Positions 39,024-47,414 of a stretch of 64,000 nucleotides of DNA are shown here, piece after piece. Source of the stretch: Paenibacillus sp. OV219. Its GTDB lineage: Bacteria; Bacillota; Bacilli; Paenibacillales; Paenibacillaceae. The notes under the pieces are model-generated. The model saw only the letters and a program-made list of their open reading frames with translations, was not told the DNA's origin and searched no databases. Each line of letters starts with the position of its first letter. Position 1 is the stretch's first letter. Position numbers and translations under genes: made by a program. The DNA lies in NCBI RefSeq assembly GCF_900110075.1, contig NZ_FOCJ01000003.1, forward strand, positions 310,001-374,000, in the 5' to 3' direction.

Positions 39024-39747
39024 CGAACAAGGCAATATCGCCAAAGTAATCGCTCGTATTCCGCGCAAGCCGCATCCGGACTGGCAGGTGGAGGTGCTCG
39101 TCATTGATGATGGGTCAACTGACGGTACGGTGGAGGAAGCAAGAGGTGCGGGTGCGGAGCATATCGTTTCATTTGCACGTAATCGGGGGTTGGGTGCTGC
39201 GGTTCGGGAGGGGCTTGCCTCATGTGTGCGCCTCGGCGCCGATATTGGACTCATGATTGATGCAGATAACGAATATCCGGCAGAGGAGATTCCTGGCGTT
39301 GTCGCTCCGATCTGGGAGGGGCGCGCCGATTATACGATGGGGTCGCGGTTTAAAGGCGTTATCCGTGGGATGAAGCTGCACCGCCGACTCGGCAATTACT
39401 GCTTCACGCTGCTGCAGGCATTGCTGCTGCGTCGGATGATCTGGGACGGCCAGTCTGGCATGCGCGGCTTCTCGCGAGCGGCAATGGAGCGGGCTGAAAT
39501 TATCCATGATTACAACTACGCGCAGGTGCTGACGCTTAATCTGATCCGCCAAGGCTTCAGAATGGAAGAGGTGCCAATTACGTATCAGGTGCGCGAGCAT
39601 GGCGAATCGTTCATCAAGTTCAATAAATATATGACAAATGTACTGCCAGCGGTATGGAAAGAAATGCGCCGTCCTGTGGGCAGGAAACGGGCTGCTGCGC
39701 TGAAGAAGGCTCGGGTTGCTGTGCGCGGGGCAAGTGTGGAGAAGTAG
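38983..39747 (+). CDS. GT2 family glycosyltransferase (dolichol-phosphate-mannose synthase-like)
   Basis: A 254-residue GT-A enzyme. FLPAHNEQGNIAKVI, LVIDDGSTDGT, and DADNEY (DxD) with MGSRFKG and GQSGMRGFSRAA make it a polyprenyl-phosphate hexose synthase-like GT2, which charges a lipid carrier with one sugar. The frame continues upstream to 38929 but MEKKKLVVFLPAHNE starting at ATG 38983 is the standard beginning. It overlaps the phosphodiesterase by 41 bp. Its product would be a donor for the GT-C-like protein downstream. Confidence 0.88.
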   Translation: MEKKKLVVFLPAHNEQGNIAKVIARIPRKPHPDWQVEVLVIDDGSTDGTVEEARGAGAEHIVSFARNRGLGAAVREGLASCVRLGADIGLMIDADNEYPAEEIPGVVAPIWEGRADYTMGSRFKGVIRGMKLHRRLGNYCFTLLQALLLRRMIWDGQSGMRGFSRAAMERAEIIHDYNYAQVLTLNLIRQGFRMEEVPITYQVREHGESFIKFNKYMTNVLPAVWKEMRRPVGRKRAAALKKARVAVRGASVEK

Positions 39748-39795
39748 GGCTGGCTGAATGGTGAGGCAGGGCGCTGGTTGAAAGCGGGATAGTAG

Positions 39796-39834
39796 GAGCA
39801 AGAGCAAGAGCAAGAGCAAGAGCAAGAGCAAGAG
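39796..39834. repeat. Hexanucleotide tandem repeat (GAGCAA)6 plus GAG
   Basis: Six perfect GAGCAA copies plus GAG, located between the GT2 gene and the GT-C-like gene. It is in frame with the latter (reading Glu-Gln repeats) but a TAG lies immediately before it and no start codon inside it. Degenerate related units continue to about 39890. Confidence 0.9.
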
Positions 39835-39915
39835 TGCTTGTCACTAGCTAAAAGTGGAAAACAGGGCAAGCAGGAACAAGGGCAAGAGCTATTGCTTGGA
39901 TGGAGTGGTGGTAGG

Positions 39916-41556
39916 GTGCGGTGGCGAGATGGGAATCATCTGCGGGGTGAGCGCAGCTATAAGAATGTTGTGAAGTCGGTCGTCGCACCGGCTTCTGTTG
40001 TTGTTGTGGTGCTGCTCTGGCTGCTGTTCAGTTTGCGGCACCGGAGTCCGTTTGCGGGGAGCTGGGATGAGGTTGATTTTGTGCTGGCGCTTAGCCGGTT
40101 CGATCTGCTCGCGATGCAGCCGCATTTCCCTGGGTATCCGTACTTCGTGGCGGGGGCAATGACAGTGCAGCGGTTCGTGCAAAATCCGGTGCTCGCCTAT
40201 GACACGCTGAACATTGGACTGCTTGCGTTGTCCGTTATTCCGCTCTGGCTGCTTGCGAGGAGGCTGCTGTCGCCGTTATGGACGGCGCTTACGGTGCTGC
40301 TCGTGCTGACAGCCCCGTATCTATGGCTTCAGGCGGTGCGGCCGATGTCGGAGGCGGCAGGGATCGCCATGCTGTGGTGGTTTCTGTGGAGCTGGTGGCG
40401 GGCAATGGAGCGGCGCTCCTGGGGACGCTCAGCGGCAGCGCTGTTCTTCTTCAGCCTGATGATGGGAATCAGGCTGTCCTTTGTCGCCTTCGGCTTCGGC
40501 CTGCTCTGGCTGATGGCGCTGCATATTCTGAATTGGCGGCGGCAGGGGATGCGGGTGATGCCGCGTGCGGTTCTGTTCGTGCTGCTCGCGGCAGGCTTCG
40601 AGCTGCTGTGGGTGGCAGGGCTAGCCCTGAGCGAAGGCGGGCTGCGCGGGTTTATTCAGCTGGCCCTCGCTTTCACGGAGGGCCATTTCAGTGAATGGGG
40701 CGGCGGCGTAACCTCCGCCGCCCAGATCAGCTTCGCCGCGCGGCTGCTGCGCTTCGCTGGCGACAACGTGCTGTGGACCGGCATGTTCGCTCGGTCCACG
40801 GTATTGCTCACAGCGGCGGCGGGGCTCACCTTCGCCGCTGTGCTCTCCGCGGGGGCGGCACGCCCGCCCCGCGGCAGCGCGCGCACGCGCGCGCCTTTGG
40901 CGCCCCGGGCGGCGGCATGGCTATGCCGCCCGGCGCTGCCGGGGGCGCTCGCTGTGCTCGCGAGCGCCTACGGCGCCTGGGCGCTGCTGGCGCAGAACAT
41001 CGACAAGCCACGCCATATCACGCCGCTAATCGGCGTGATATGGCTGCTGCTTGCGATGTGCTGCGCGGCTGCGCCGGCTGCTGCGCAGCAAGAGCGCGGC
41101 GCGCGCATACGCCGCGGGCTGCAAGCGGCGGGCGCGCTCTGCGCCGCTTGCGTCATTGCGCTGCAAGCGGTCGCAGGCAGCGCGCTGGTTGCACGGCAGG
41201 CGGAAGAAGCGCCTGCCGTCTACCAGCTGGAGCAGGGGCTTCGCCAGCTTGCGGCAAGCCATACGGACCATCGGTTCGTCGTATACACGTGGGAGGAAAT
41301 GCGCGTCCTCCAGTACTTGCATTGCCCGGTGACGAACCGGCGGATTGAGACATACTCGTACTTCCTCGCAGATGTGCAGGCAGATCCGACGGCAGAGATT
41401 TTATTGACCGATCATGTGCTGCAAGGCTTCGAAGCGCAGGTCGGCTCGCTGCGGGACAAGGTGCAGCCGATCGCGGTCTATCGCAGCGACCCGCTCTTTG
41501 AGCCCGTCTACAACGAGATCACTTTGTACAGGTGGATCGGTGAGAAGACTCCGTAA
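39916..41556 (+). CDS. GT-C-like polytopic glycosyltransferase
   Basis: About 546 residues with roughly 10 membrane spans. The first extracytoplasmic loop carries SWDEVDFVLALSRFDLLAM and PHFPGYPYFVAG, resembling the acidic active-site loop of GT-C enzymes (ArnT/PMT type), which take sugars from polyprenyl phosphate. The preceding GT2 could supply that donor. The frame extends to TTG 39838, but GGAGTGG at 39902-39908 gives better support to GTG 39916. Between about 40850 and 41210 the coding DNA is extremely G+C-rich, giving an Ala/Arg/Pro-rich stretch (about residues 310-430) that looks like an expanded loop. Confidence 0.75.
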   Translation: MRWRDGNHLRGERSYKNVVKSVVAPASVVVVVLLWLLFSLRHRSPFAGSWDEVDFVLALSRFDLLAMQPHFPGYPYFVAGAMTVQRFVQNPVLAYDTLNIGLLALSVIPLWLLARRLLSPLWTALTVLLVLTAPYLWLQAVRPMSEAAGIAMLWWFLWSWWRAMERRSWGRSAAALFFFSLMMGIRLSFVAFGFGLLWLMALHILNWRRQGMRVMPRAVLFVLLAAGFELLWVAGLALSEGGLRGFIQLALAFTEGHFSEWGGGVTSAAQISFAARLLRFAGDNVLWTGMFARSTVLLTAAAGLTFAAVLSAGAARPPRGSARTRAPLAPRAAAWLCRPALPGALAVLASAYGAWALLAQNIDKPRHITPLIGVIWLLLAMCCAAAPAAAQQERGARIRRGLQAAGALCAACVIALQAVAGSALVARQAEEAPAVYQLEQGLRQLAASHTDHRFVVYTWEEMRVLQYLHCPVTNRRIETYSYFLADVQADPTAEILLTDHVLQGFEAQVGSLRDKVQPIAVYRSDPLFEPVYNEITLYRWIGEKTP

Positions 41557-41650
41557 CTAGCACGTTAGACTCTGCCCGCGGAACCACTTACTAACAGCCA
41601 AAATCTATAATGGATTTTCCCACTCTCATCTATATTCAAATCACAATTTC

Positions 41651-41798
41651 GGCGGGGGCTTGGGCACTGAGAGTCCGATATCCCGTCTCTCGGAGTAGAA
41701 GTGCGGCTGTTTTTGGCTTCAAAACACCATTTAGGCGGGGGCCTGGGCACTGAGAGTTCGATATCCCGTCTCTCGGAGTAGAACTGCGGCTGTTTTTG
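41651..41798. repeat. Two-copy 65-bp direct repeat (83-bp period)
   Basis: 41651-41715 and 41734-41798 are 65-bp copies starting GGCGGGGGC and ending GCGGCTGTTTTTG, differing at three positions. Each contains GATATCCCGTCTCTCGGAGT. Short minus-strand reading frames over the copies arise only from the repeat. Confidence 0.9.
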
Positions 41799-41908
41799 AA
41801 GTGAGAGTAGCGTATTCCGACTCTCAGGGTTTCAACCAATTCCTTGCCAAGAAAGCATATTTGCTCTCAATCAGCATCCTTACTCTCTCTCAATATCTTC
41901 TCCATGAG

Positions 41909-41937
41909 CTCTCGTGCCTGCTCGTGTGGCACGAGAG
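41909..41937. repeat. Inverted repeat in the gene-free region
   Basis: CTCTCGTGCC (41909-41918) and GGCACGAGAG (41928-41937) form a perfect 10-bp stem with a 9-nt loop. It lies in a long stretch rich in CTCTC and GAGAG motifs. Confidence 0.7.
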
Positions 41938-42171
41938 AGCAATCACTCCTTTCTAGCGCTATAATGGATTTTTCCACTCTCAACTATGTCAAATCACTTG
42001 TGGATTTTCCCACCCTCATCTATGTCCAAACCACTCGTGGATTTTTCCATTACTTGCTCCGAAATCAGCCCGATATAACGAACTATTTTTGATTTTCCCA
42101 CTGTACACACCACCGCAACTAGAAGTCATTTCCAGACAGAATGCCCAATTTTTTTTGTGCAATCTTATCTA

Positions 42172-42200
42172 TTGACACTCTAATTGAAAATGATTATCAT
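42172..42200 (+). promoter_or_regulatory. Fur-controlled promoter of the FTR1 iron operon
   Basis: -35 TTGACA (42172-42177), 17-bp spacer, -10 TATCAT (42195-42200). The Fur box TGAAAATGATTATCA (42185-42199) matches the 7-1-7 consensus TGATAATNATTATCA at 14 of 15 positions and covers the spacer and most of the -10. Iron-bound Fur there would block transcription. Confidence 0.85.
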
Positions 42201-42274
42201 TACTAGCGTGGCCTCTGAGAATTATTGGGAGTCACTGCATGGCGATTATGAACTATGGAAGGTGAATTGCAATC

Positions 42275-43582
42275 ATGCGCATAAGGTCAATGAGAATCGC
42301 AACGCTGGTTGTCGCGATTTTTCTGGTCTTGGCTCCGACGAGTGTGTGGGCTTACTCGTACGGCGATGCCAATACCGAGGATGTTGCTGAGACGTTCAAG
42401 CTGGTCGTTTCATCGCTTGGGAAGTCACCGGTTGATTGGAACACAGCACAAGCAGCACATAAAGAACGGCGTGACGAGATCGCTTCGCACTTTGGCGAAT
42501 CCGTCGCGGCAACGCTAGATGCGGACTTCAAAGCACGTAAGACAACTGAGACGATTGCCAACTACAAGGCAATTCTCATCATGAATTTAGATCGCCGCTT
42601 TGAGAACGCGCTTCACGATTATAGCGATTACACGAAGGCGAAGCTGCTTCTTGCGAAGGCGCGCGCGACGTTTGAAACGTTGTCACCTTATGCGGAGTCG
42701 AAGCTTTCCTCGGCGAAGCTGGACGGCCTCACGAAGGATTTTGACGTTGCACTCGATGCGATCGGCAATCCGGGACTGTTCGGCGTCGGCAAGAAGGACC
42801 CGGATGAAGCGGCGTTGAAAGCAGCGGTTAACCGGATTTACAGTGCGGTTAGACCACTGTTCCCGTTCACGCCTTACAAGGCGGAGCCGTCGAAGCCTGC
42901 TGCGGGAACCGGAACCACCGCGAAACCGGAAACCGGCACATCGACAGGCGGCACAACGAAGCCGTCAACAGGCGCGACGACAGGCAGCACAACGAAGCCG
43001 TCAACGGGCACAGGCAGCACAGCTGGCTCGAGCACAACGAAGCCATCCGATAACAAGCCTGATAAGAGCGCAACGACCTCTGGCTCGACAGCATCCGATA
43101 AGCCGGCAGCTAATGATAGCAAGTCCGGCACAGACACAAGCACGAGTACGAACACGACGGATAAATCAGCCACGGACGATACTAGCAAGGAAACATCAGC
43201 TGAAGCGCCTGCAGATGATGCGGCAGCACCGGATCAATCATCGAATGCGGATGCTGAAGAGCAAGCTCCGGCAGATGATGCGAATAAAGCGGCTGACGAC
43301 ACCAAGGCAGCAGATACCGCTGATAATGCAGCTGTGACGAATGATGCGGAAGCGACCAACAACACGGGATCAAGCGGCAACGACACTGCAGTAGCAGATG
43401 ATACGGCAACGGCTGATGCAGCAGCAGCAGCTGAGCCGGAAGTGATTGACGGGACGAAGGCGCATGCGCCAATGGCCCACGAGAGCAAGACCAACCCAGC
43501 TATAACGATCAGCGTCATTGCAGGCGTCGTTCTTGTAGGGGCAGGGGCTGTATGGTGGGCCCGCCGTAAAGGTATTTTCTAA
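42275..43582 (+). CDS. Surface-anchored protein of the FTR1 iron operon, function unknown
   Basis: A 435-residue exported protein: signal peptide to about residue 26 (TSVWA cleavage), a mainly helical domain (about 27-205) with FENALHDYSDYTKAKLLLAKA and IGNPGLFGVGKKDPDE, then a 190-residue low-complexity linker rich in Thr, Ser, Ala, Asp and Lys, and a C-terminal membrane anchor (about 410-430) with RRKG tail. The GNPGLFGVG segment recalls extracytoplasmic domains found next to FTR1 permeases. GGAAGGTGA stands 9 nt before ATG 42275. It is the first gene behind the Fur promoter and probably captures or oxidises iron outside the membrane; this is inferred from context. No LPXTG motif is seen. 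Confidence 0.78.
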   Translation: MRIRSMRIATLVVAIFLVLAPTSVWAYSYGDANTEDVAETFKLVVSSLGKSPVDWNTAQAAHKERRDEIASHFGESVAATLDADFKARKTTETIANYKAILIMNLDRRFENALHDYSDYTKAKLLLAKARATFETLSPYAESKLSSAKLDGLTKDFDVALDAIGNPGLFGVGKKDPDEAALKAAVNRIYSAVRPLFPFTPYKAEPSKPAAGTGTTAKPETGTSTGGTTKPSTGATTGSTTKPSTGTGSTAGSSTTKPSDNKPDKSATTSGSTASDKPAANDSKSGTDTSTSTNTTDKSATDDTSKETSAEAPADDAAAPDQSSNADAEEQAPADDANKAADDTKAADTADNAAVTNDAEATNNTGSSGNDTAVADDTATADAAAAAEPEVIDGTKAHAPMAHESKTNPAITISVIAGVVLVGAGAVWWARRKGIF

Positions 43583-43673
43583 GCACATCACTTCATCTTT
43601 TCTTCGTACCAAAAGTCGGCGTAAGCCGTTTCTATTGGAATTATTTAAATCTATTATTGGGAGAGTTGAACTA

Positions 43674-45164
43674 ATGAACCGATTTAAGAAGTCATTGTCC
43701 ATCCTGATTACCATTTCTATGGTGGTGGCCGCGGTATTTGCTTTTGCAGCAACCGCTTTTGCAGACGATACACCACAGAAGGCACCGGTTAACACAGACG
43801 TTGCTCCACAATTAGCTGGTTACAAGAACATCCTGGGCATGTTTGAGCAGAAGAAACCTATCGCCGACATTAAGGCGCAATACATTGCTGATTTTGAGAA
43901 GAACGTACTTGGCGTTGATGGCAGCATCAAGGCCGGTGACCCTGTCATCAACGAAAACATTAGCTTCGTTCTGAATAATGCCGTAGAAGGCAAGCTTACA
44001 TATGCTCAAGCAGAGCAAGCTGTTGATAAAGGTCTGCAATGGTACTTCTACTTCCTGATTAAGAACCTGACAAACACAGGCGCTAAAGGTGCTCTGACAG
44101 CAGGCGATCAAGCTAGCGCTACAGCTTTCATCTCGAAGACAGCGCTTGTTTACACGGATGTGCTAGACGCTACAGCGAAGATGGTTGACAGCACTTATGG
44201 CACAACAATCTCCGCATTGTTGAACCAAACCGTATTCCCTGCTTTCAAATCCGATATCGATAACAAAGACGTGACGCAGCTTAACGTTCACCGTCAATTG
44301 CTCGACAAAACATTGATCAAACTCTTCAATCTTGCAACGCTTGCACAAGCAGACCGCATGAAGAGCCTGCCTGCTGACGAGCAGCCTGCAACTGTAATCG
44401 AAGGTTACTTCTACTTCATGAGCGTTTATGGTTACCTGCATGGCGGCGACGCTGCCGATGCAGATGTTGTCTACAAAGCATTCGGTTCAGGCGATGCGAA
44501 GCAAATTGATGCAGTTGCGATTCGCCAAGCGATCATCCGTTGCAACGTTGCTAAAGTAAGTGCGTACACAATCGAAATTCTTGAGAAGCTGGAGAAGAAA
44601 GACGTAGCAGGCGCAGCTGGCACAGGCGGCGAACTGTATGGCTTCTTCGCAGCACTGGAGCCGTTCTACGCACCGGGCGTATATGCAGAAGCTAAACATC
44701 TGAATGATGATATTCTTGCTGCATCCGCTGCAGGCGATGCGGACAAAGTTCGCGCGATCGGTTACCAAATGGCTTCCTACGCTGTACAACTCGACGGCAT
44801 TACGTTTAAAGCCGGCGACAAGCAGGTCGCTGTGAACGGTAAAGCGCAAGATGTAACGCCTTCGTTCATCCAGAAGTCATCTGGCCGCACACTCGTACCG
44901 ACTCGTTACCTGGAGCTGCTTGGCTTCGCGGTGAGCTTCGATAACGCTACGAAGACGGCAAAAGTAACAAAGGACGGCGTCACACTGGGACTTACAATTG
45001 GCAGTGACGTTGTAACGAAGAATGGCGAAGCGATCGCTGACTACAAGCTGGATCAGCCGGTTGTAGTGAAGGACAATGTCACTTATCTTCCTCTTCGTGC
45101 AATTGCTGAGCTTTCCGGCAACCACATTTACTTCGACAAAGGTCAAATCATCGTTATTAAATAG
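43674..45164 (+). CDS. Secreted FTR1-operon protein with C-terminal stalk domain
   Basis: A 496-residue exported protein. Signal peptide ends at about residue 31 (FAATAFA). Residues about 35-380 are helical and contain repeated aromatic pairs (WYFYFLIKNL, GYFYFMSVYGYLHGG); residues about 390-495 are a copper amine oxidase N-like stalk with GRTLVPTRYLELLGF and VTYLPLRAIAELSG. The domain organisation resembles that of the protein at 33575, but the cores differ. The frame opens at TTG 43635; ATG 43674 with GGGAGAG is the real start. It lies between the first surface protein and the permease, so it is likely to hand iron to FTR1 in a way comparable to EfeO; not shown by motif. Confidence 0.78.
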   Translation: MNRFKKSLSILITISMVVAAVFAFAATAFADDTPQKAPVNTDVAPQLAGYKNILGMFEQKKPIADIKAQYIADFEKNVLGVDGSIKAGDPVINENISFVLNNAVEGKLTYAQAEQAVDKGLQWYFYFLIKNLTNTGAKGALTAGDQASATAFISKTALVYTDVLDATAKMVDSTYGTTISALLNQTVFPAFKSDIDNKDVTQLNVHRQLLDKTLIKLFNLATLAQADRMKSLPADEQPATVIEGYFYFMSVYGYLHGGDAADADVVYKAFGSGDAKQIDAVAIRQAIIRCNVAKVSAYTIEILEKLEKKDVAGAAGTGGELYGFFAALEPFYAPGVYAEAKHLNDDILAASAAGDADKVRAIGYQMASYAVQLDGITFKAGDKQVAVNGKAQDVTPSFIQKSSGRTLVPTRYLELLGFAVSFDNATKTAKVTKDGVTLGLTIGSDVVTKNGEAIADYKLDQPVVVKDNVTYLPLRAIAELSGNHIYFDKGQIIVIK

Positions 45165-45191
45165 ACGTCTTTCACTAGCTGCACCCATGCT

Positions 45192-45217
45192 TGCCCGTCC
45201 TCTTCGCAGGGCGGGTA
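45192..45217 (+). other. Hairpin before the FTR1 permease gene
   Basis: CCCGTCC (45194-45200) pairs with GGGCGGG (45209-45215), one T-G wobble, extendable by two more pairs. No U tract follows. It may attenuate or stabilise the transcript between the surface proteins and the permease. Confidence 0.4.
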
Positions 45218-45252
45218 TGCGTATTTAGGAAGGATTAAGGAGTGAGCGTTCC

Positions 45253-46263
45253 ATGAATTTGCAAGCGTTTCTCATCACATTCCGCGAGGCGTTCGAAGCG
45301 ATTCTTATTGTCGGCATTATCATTACGTACTTGAATCGGATCGGGCAGAGCAAATGGAATAAGTGGGTGTGGGTCGGGGTGTTCATGGCGATCCTCGCCA
45401 GCCTTGGCGTTGCGCTCGTGTTCCAGATCGTGCTCGACGGATATGCGACAATGGGCAGCAGAGAATATTTGCGTATTGGCATTTTGCTTGTGTCATCGGG
45501 GTTGTTAACGCATATGATCTTGTTTATGGGCAAGCAGAACCAAGAGATGCGAGGCAAGCTGCAAAATAAAGTGGCGCTCATTCTCGGTGCCGGCGGCGCA
45601 ATCAATATGATTGTGCACTCCTTCCTCGTCACATTGCGTGAAGGGGTGGAGACGGTCTTTTTCTTCGCGGCGATTTCCGGTGGCGACATTTCGCAAGCGA
45701 TTCAGAGCTGGGGCGCTTTGGCCGGACTTGTCGCGGCAGGACTGCTCGGCGTTGCCGTATTCAAAGGCAGCAAGAAAATTAAGATCGGCACCTTCTTCAA
45801 GCTCACGAGCGTGTTCCTAATTATGATTGCTGCCGGCCTGTTCGTTCAGGCGATTGGCGTGATGCAGGATTTGCGCATTATCGATAGCCTTTATAAGACG
45901 CCTGGCGGCGAGTTCGGAGCGATGTATGACCTAACCTGGTTCATGCCGGAGCATCCGATTGACGAAACGAATTACATCCGTGATACGGGGCATCATCCGA
46001 TACTGAACGGGCAGATCGGTATCTTCTTCAAAGCGTTCCTCGGCTATACGCAGGACCCTTCTTTGGAGGAGTTCGCGCTATACTGGCTGTACTATGTGAT
46101 GGTGTTCGTACTGCTCGCGAGGCAGCGAAAGCTGGCACTTCTGGCAGAGGCCAAAGCCCGCGAAGAGGCGGAAGCCGCGGCGGAGTCAGCAGTAATGAGC
46201 GACGGTGTCGCAGCCGCCTCGGCGCTGACGGAAGAACGACCGGGTAATACAACCGCGATATAA
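45253..46263 (+). CDS. FTR1-family high-affinity iron permease
   Basis: A 336-residue, seven-span permease. The two ferric-binding REXXE motifs are REAFE (11-15, TM1) and REGVE (129-133, TM4). Orthologues (EfeU, Ftr1p) transport Fe3+ coupled to extracellular oxidation. The C-terminal tail (about 285-336) is soluble, Ala/Glu-rich. ATG 45253 follows AAGGATTAAGGAGTGA. Lack of EfeB and EfeO homologues here is notable; two secreted proteins take their place. A terminator follows. Confidence 0.93.
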   Translation: MNLQAFLITFREAFEAILIVGIIITYLNRIGQSKWNKWVWVGVFMAILASLGVALVFQIVLDGYATMGSREYLRIGILLVSSGLLTHMILFMGKQNQEMRGKLQNKVALILGAGGAINMIVHSFLVTLREGVETVFFFAAISGGDISQAIQSWGALAGLVAAGLLGVAVFKGSKKIKIGTFFKLTSVFLIMIAAGLFVQAIGVMQDLRIIDSLYKTPGGEFGAMYDLTWFMPEHPIDETNYIRDTGHHPILNGQIGIFFKAFLGYTQDPSLEEFALYWLYYVMVFVLLARQRKLALLAEAKAREEAEAAAESAVMSDGVAAASALTEERPGNTTAI

Positions 46264-46282
46264 CGGAATATGTGATTTGTGT

Positions 46283-46333
46283 AAAAAAGCTCTCATTTAC
46301 GCCGGCCTATCGGTGAAGTGGGAGTCTTTTTGT
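46283..46333 (+). terminator. Terminator of the FTR1 operon
   Basis: AAAAGCTCTCATTTAC-type arm (from 46286) pairs imperfectly, with wobbles, with GTGAAGTGGGAGT (to 46325) and is followed by CTTTTTG. Several G-T pairs make it weaker than the other terminators. Confidence 0.65.
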
Positions 46334-46438
46334 TGTTCAAACCTGCATATTTTTACCAGTAACGGCTTATCCTAATGGAGGCTGACTTTACTAGCGCGTT
46401 CCAAAATTTGTCGAAAGGAAGCGCATTCAACTCCGTCA

Positions 46439-46467
46439 TAGACGCAAGTGGTAGCTTTTGTTATAAT
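46439..46467 (+). promoter_or_regulatory. Promoter of the nuo operon
   Basis: -10 TATAAT (46462-46467) preceded by TGT, an extended -10, with a 17-bp spacer to TAGACG (46439-46444), which matches TTGACA at 4 of 6. The nuoA start is about 73 nt downstream. Confidence 0.65.
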
Positions 46468-46539
46468 TGTGAGGGAAATTTGACCAAGCTAGCAGCACCG
46501 ATCCCGCCCTGCAGATCCATAACAATGGAGGCGAAAATA

Positions 46540-46911
46540 GTGGAGAAGTACATCAACAATTACGTTATTGTGGCCATCTTCATTCTTCTCGGTATTCTGC
46601 TTCCCGTGGTCGCATTGGCCGTTGGGCGACTATTGCGTCCAAACAAACCGAATGAAGAGAAGAAGACGACCTACGAGAGCGGGAACGAACCCGTAGGGGA
46701 GGGTCAAGTCCGTTTTAATGTGCGCTACTATCTGTTTGCGCTCATGTTCGTAATCTTCGATGTGGAAACCGTTTTCTTATATCCGTGGGCCGTTGCTTAT
46801 AAGCAGCTCGGCTTATTTGTGCTTGTCGAGATGGCGATATTTACGGGATTATTGTTAATTGGATTACTCTACGCCTGGAAGAAGAAGGTGCTCAAATGGA
46901 ATTCAATTTAG
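46540..46911 (+). CDS. nuoA: NADH-quinone oxidoreductase subunit A
   Basis: A 123-residue, three-span membrane subunit of complex I with the conserved [20 protein letters not shown]. The frame is open from 46375, but the earlier part contains the promoter, and GGAGG at 46527-46531 is ideally placed for GTG 46540, giving [14 protein letters not shown]. It overlaps nuoB by 16 bp. Confidence 0.95.
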   Translation: MEKYINNYVIVAIFILLGILLPVVALAVGRLLRPNKPNEEKKTTYESGNEPVGEGQVRFNVRYYLFALMFVIFDVETVFLYPWAVAYKQLGLFVLVEMAIFTGLLLIGLLYAWKKKVLKWNSI

Positions 46912-47414
46912 AGTCGATTACCCCAGAAGAGAGACAAGAGCTGGAACGCAATGTGTTTATGGGAACTCTGGAGCAATTGAAGGCGTGGGCGCGCAGCAAC
47001 TCGCTGTGGCCACTGACGTTCGGACTTGCTTGCTGTGCAATTGAGATGATGGGGACAGGTGCATCGCATTATGACCTGGACCGGTTCGGAGTTATGTTCC
47101 GCACATCGCCGCGCCAATCGGACGTTATGATTGTAGCTGGTACCGTCACGAAGAAGATGGGACCGCTGCTTCGTCGTCTTTATGACCAGATGCCTGAGCC
47201 CAAATGGGTCATTGCAATGGGCTCCTGCGCTACTGCAGGCGGGCCTTATGTTCGTTCATACGCAGTTATGAAGGGCGTCGATCAGATCGTGCCCGTCGAT
47301 GTATATATCCCGGGCTGCCCGCCGAACCCGGCTGCACTTATCTACGGTATTAACAAGCTTCAGGAGAAAATCCGCTACGAGGCGAAGACCGGGAAGCGGG
47401 TGACGAACCGATGA
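46896..47414 (+). CDS. nuoB: NADH-quinone oxidoreductase subunit B
   Basis: A 172-residue hydrophilic subunit holding the terminal N2 [4Fe-4S] cluster next to the quinone site. The ligands are the tandem Cys46-Cys47 (LACCAIEM), Cys111 (GSCATAGG) and Cys141 (PGCPPNP). ATG 46896 lies inside the end of nuoA; the stop overlaps nuoC by ATGA. Confidence 0.97.
   Translation: MEFNLESITPEERQELERNVFMGTLEQLKAWARSNSLWPLTFGLACCAIEMMGTGASHYDLDRFGVMFRTSPRQSDVMIVAGTVTKKMGPLLRRLYDQMPEPKWVIAMGSCATAGGPYVRSYAVMKGVDQIVPVDVYIPGCPPNPAALIYGINKLQEKIRYEAKTGKRVTNR

Larger units (their letters stand above)
41611..42105. repeat. Dispersed repeats of a TGGATTTTYCCACTCTCA-type unit
   Basis: About 35-bp units beginning TGGATTTT(C/T)CCA occur at 41611, 41965 and 42001, with truncated copies at 42038 and about 42091. 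They are followed by TCATCTATGTCCAAACCACT or variants. The unit contains ACTCTCA, which also recurs in both orientations (GAGAGT) through the whole gene-free stretch 41557-42170. No protein-coding gene is seen here. Confidence 0.85.

Noticed and set aside
41565..41839. Short minus-strand frames with repeated TPRDGIS
   Set aside because: Produced by the 65-bp direct repeat; no ribosome site or conserved protein.
41611..42105. Possible CRISPR array
   Set aside because: Repeat units are irregularly spaced, imperfect and truncated, with no uniform spacers or cas genes.
42184..42390. Frame starting inside the Fur box
   Set aside because: Start lies at the promoter -10; no ribosome site; overlaps the real gene at 42275.
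42843..43337. 164-codon Arg/Gln-rich + strand frame
   Set aside because: Alternative frame of the low-complexity linker in the first FTR1-operon protein.
46375..46539. N-terminal extension of nuoA
   Set aside because: Contains the promoter -10 and does not match NuoA; GTG 46540 has a proper ribosome site.
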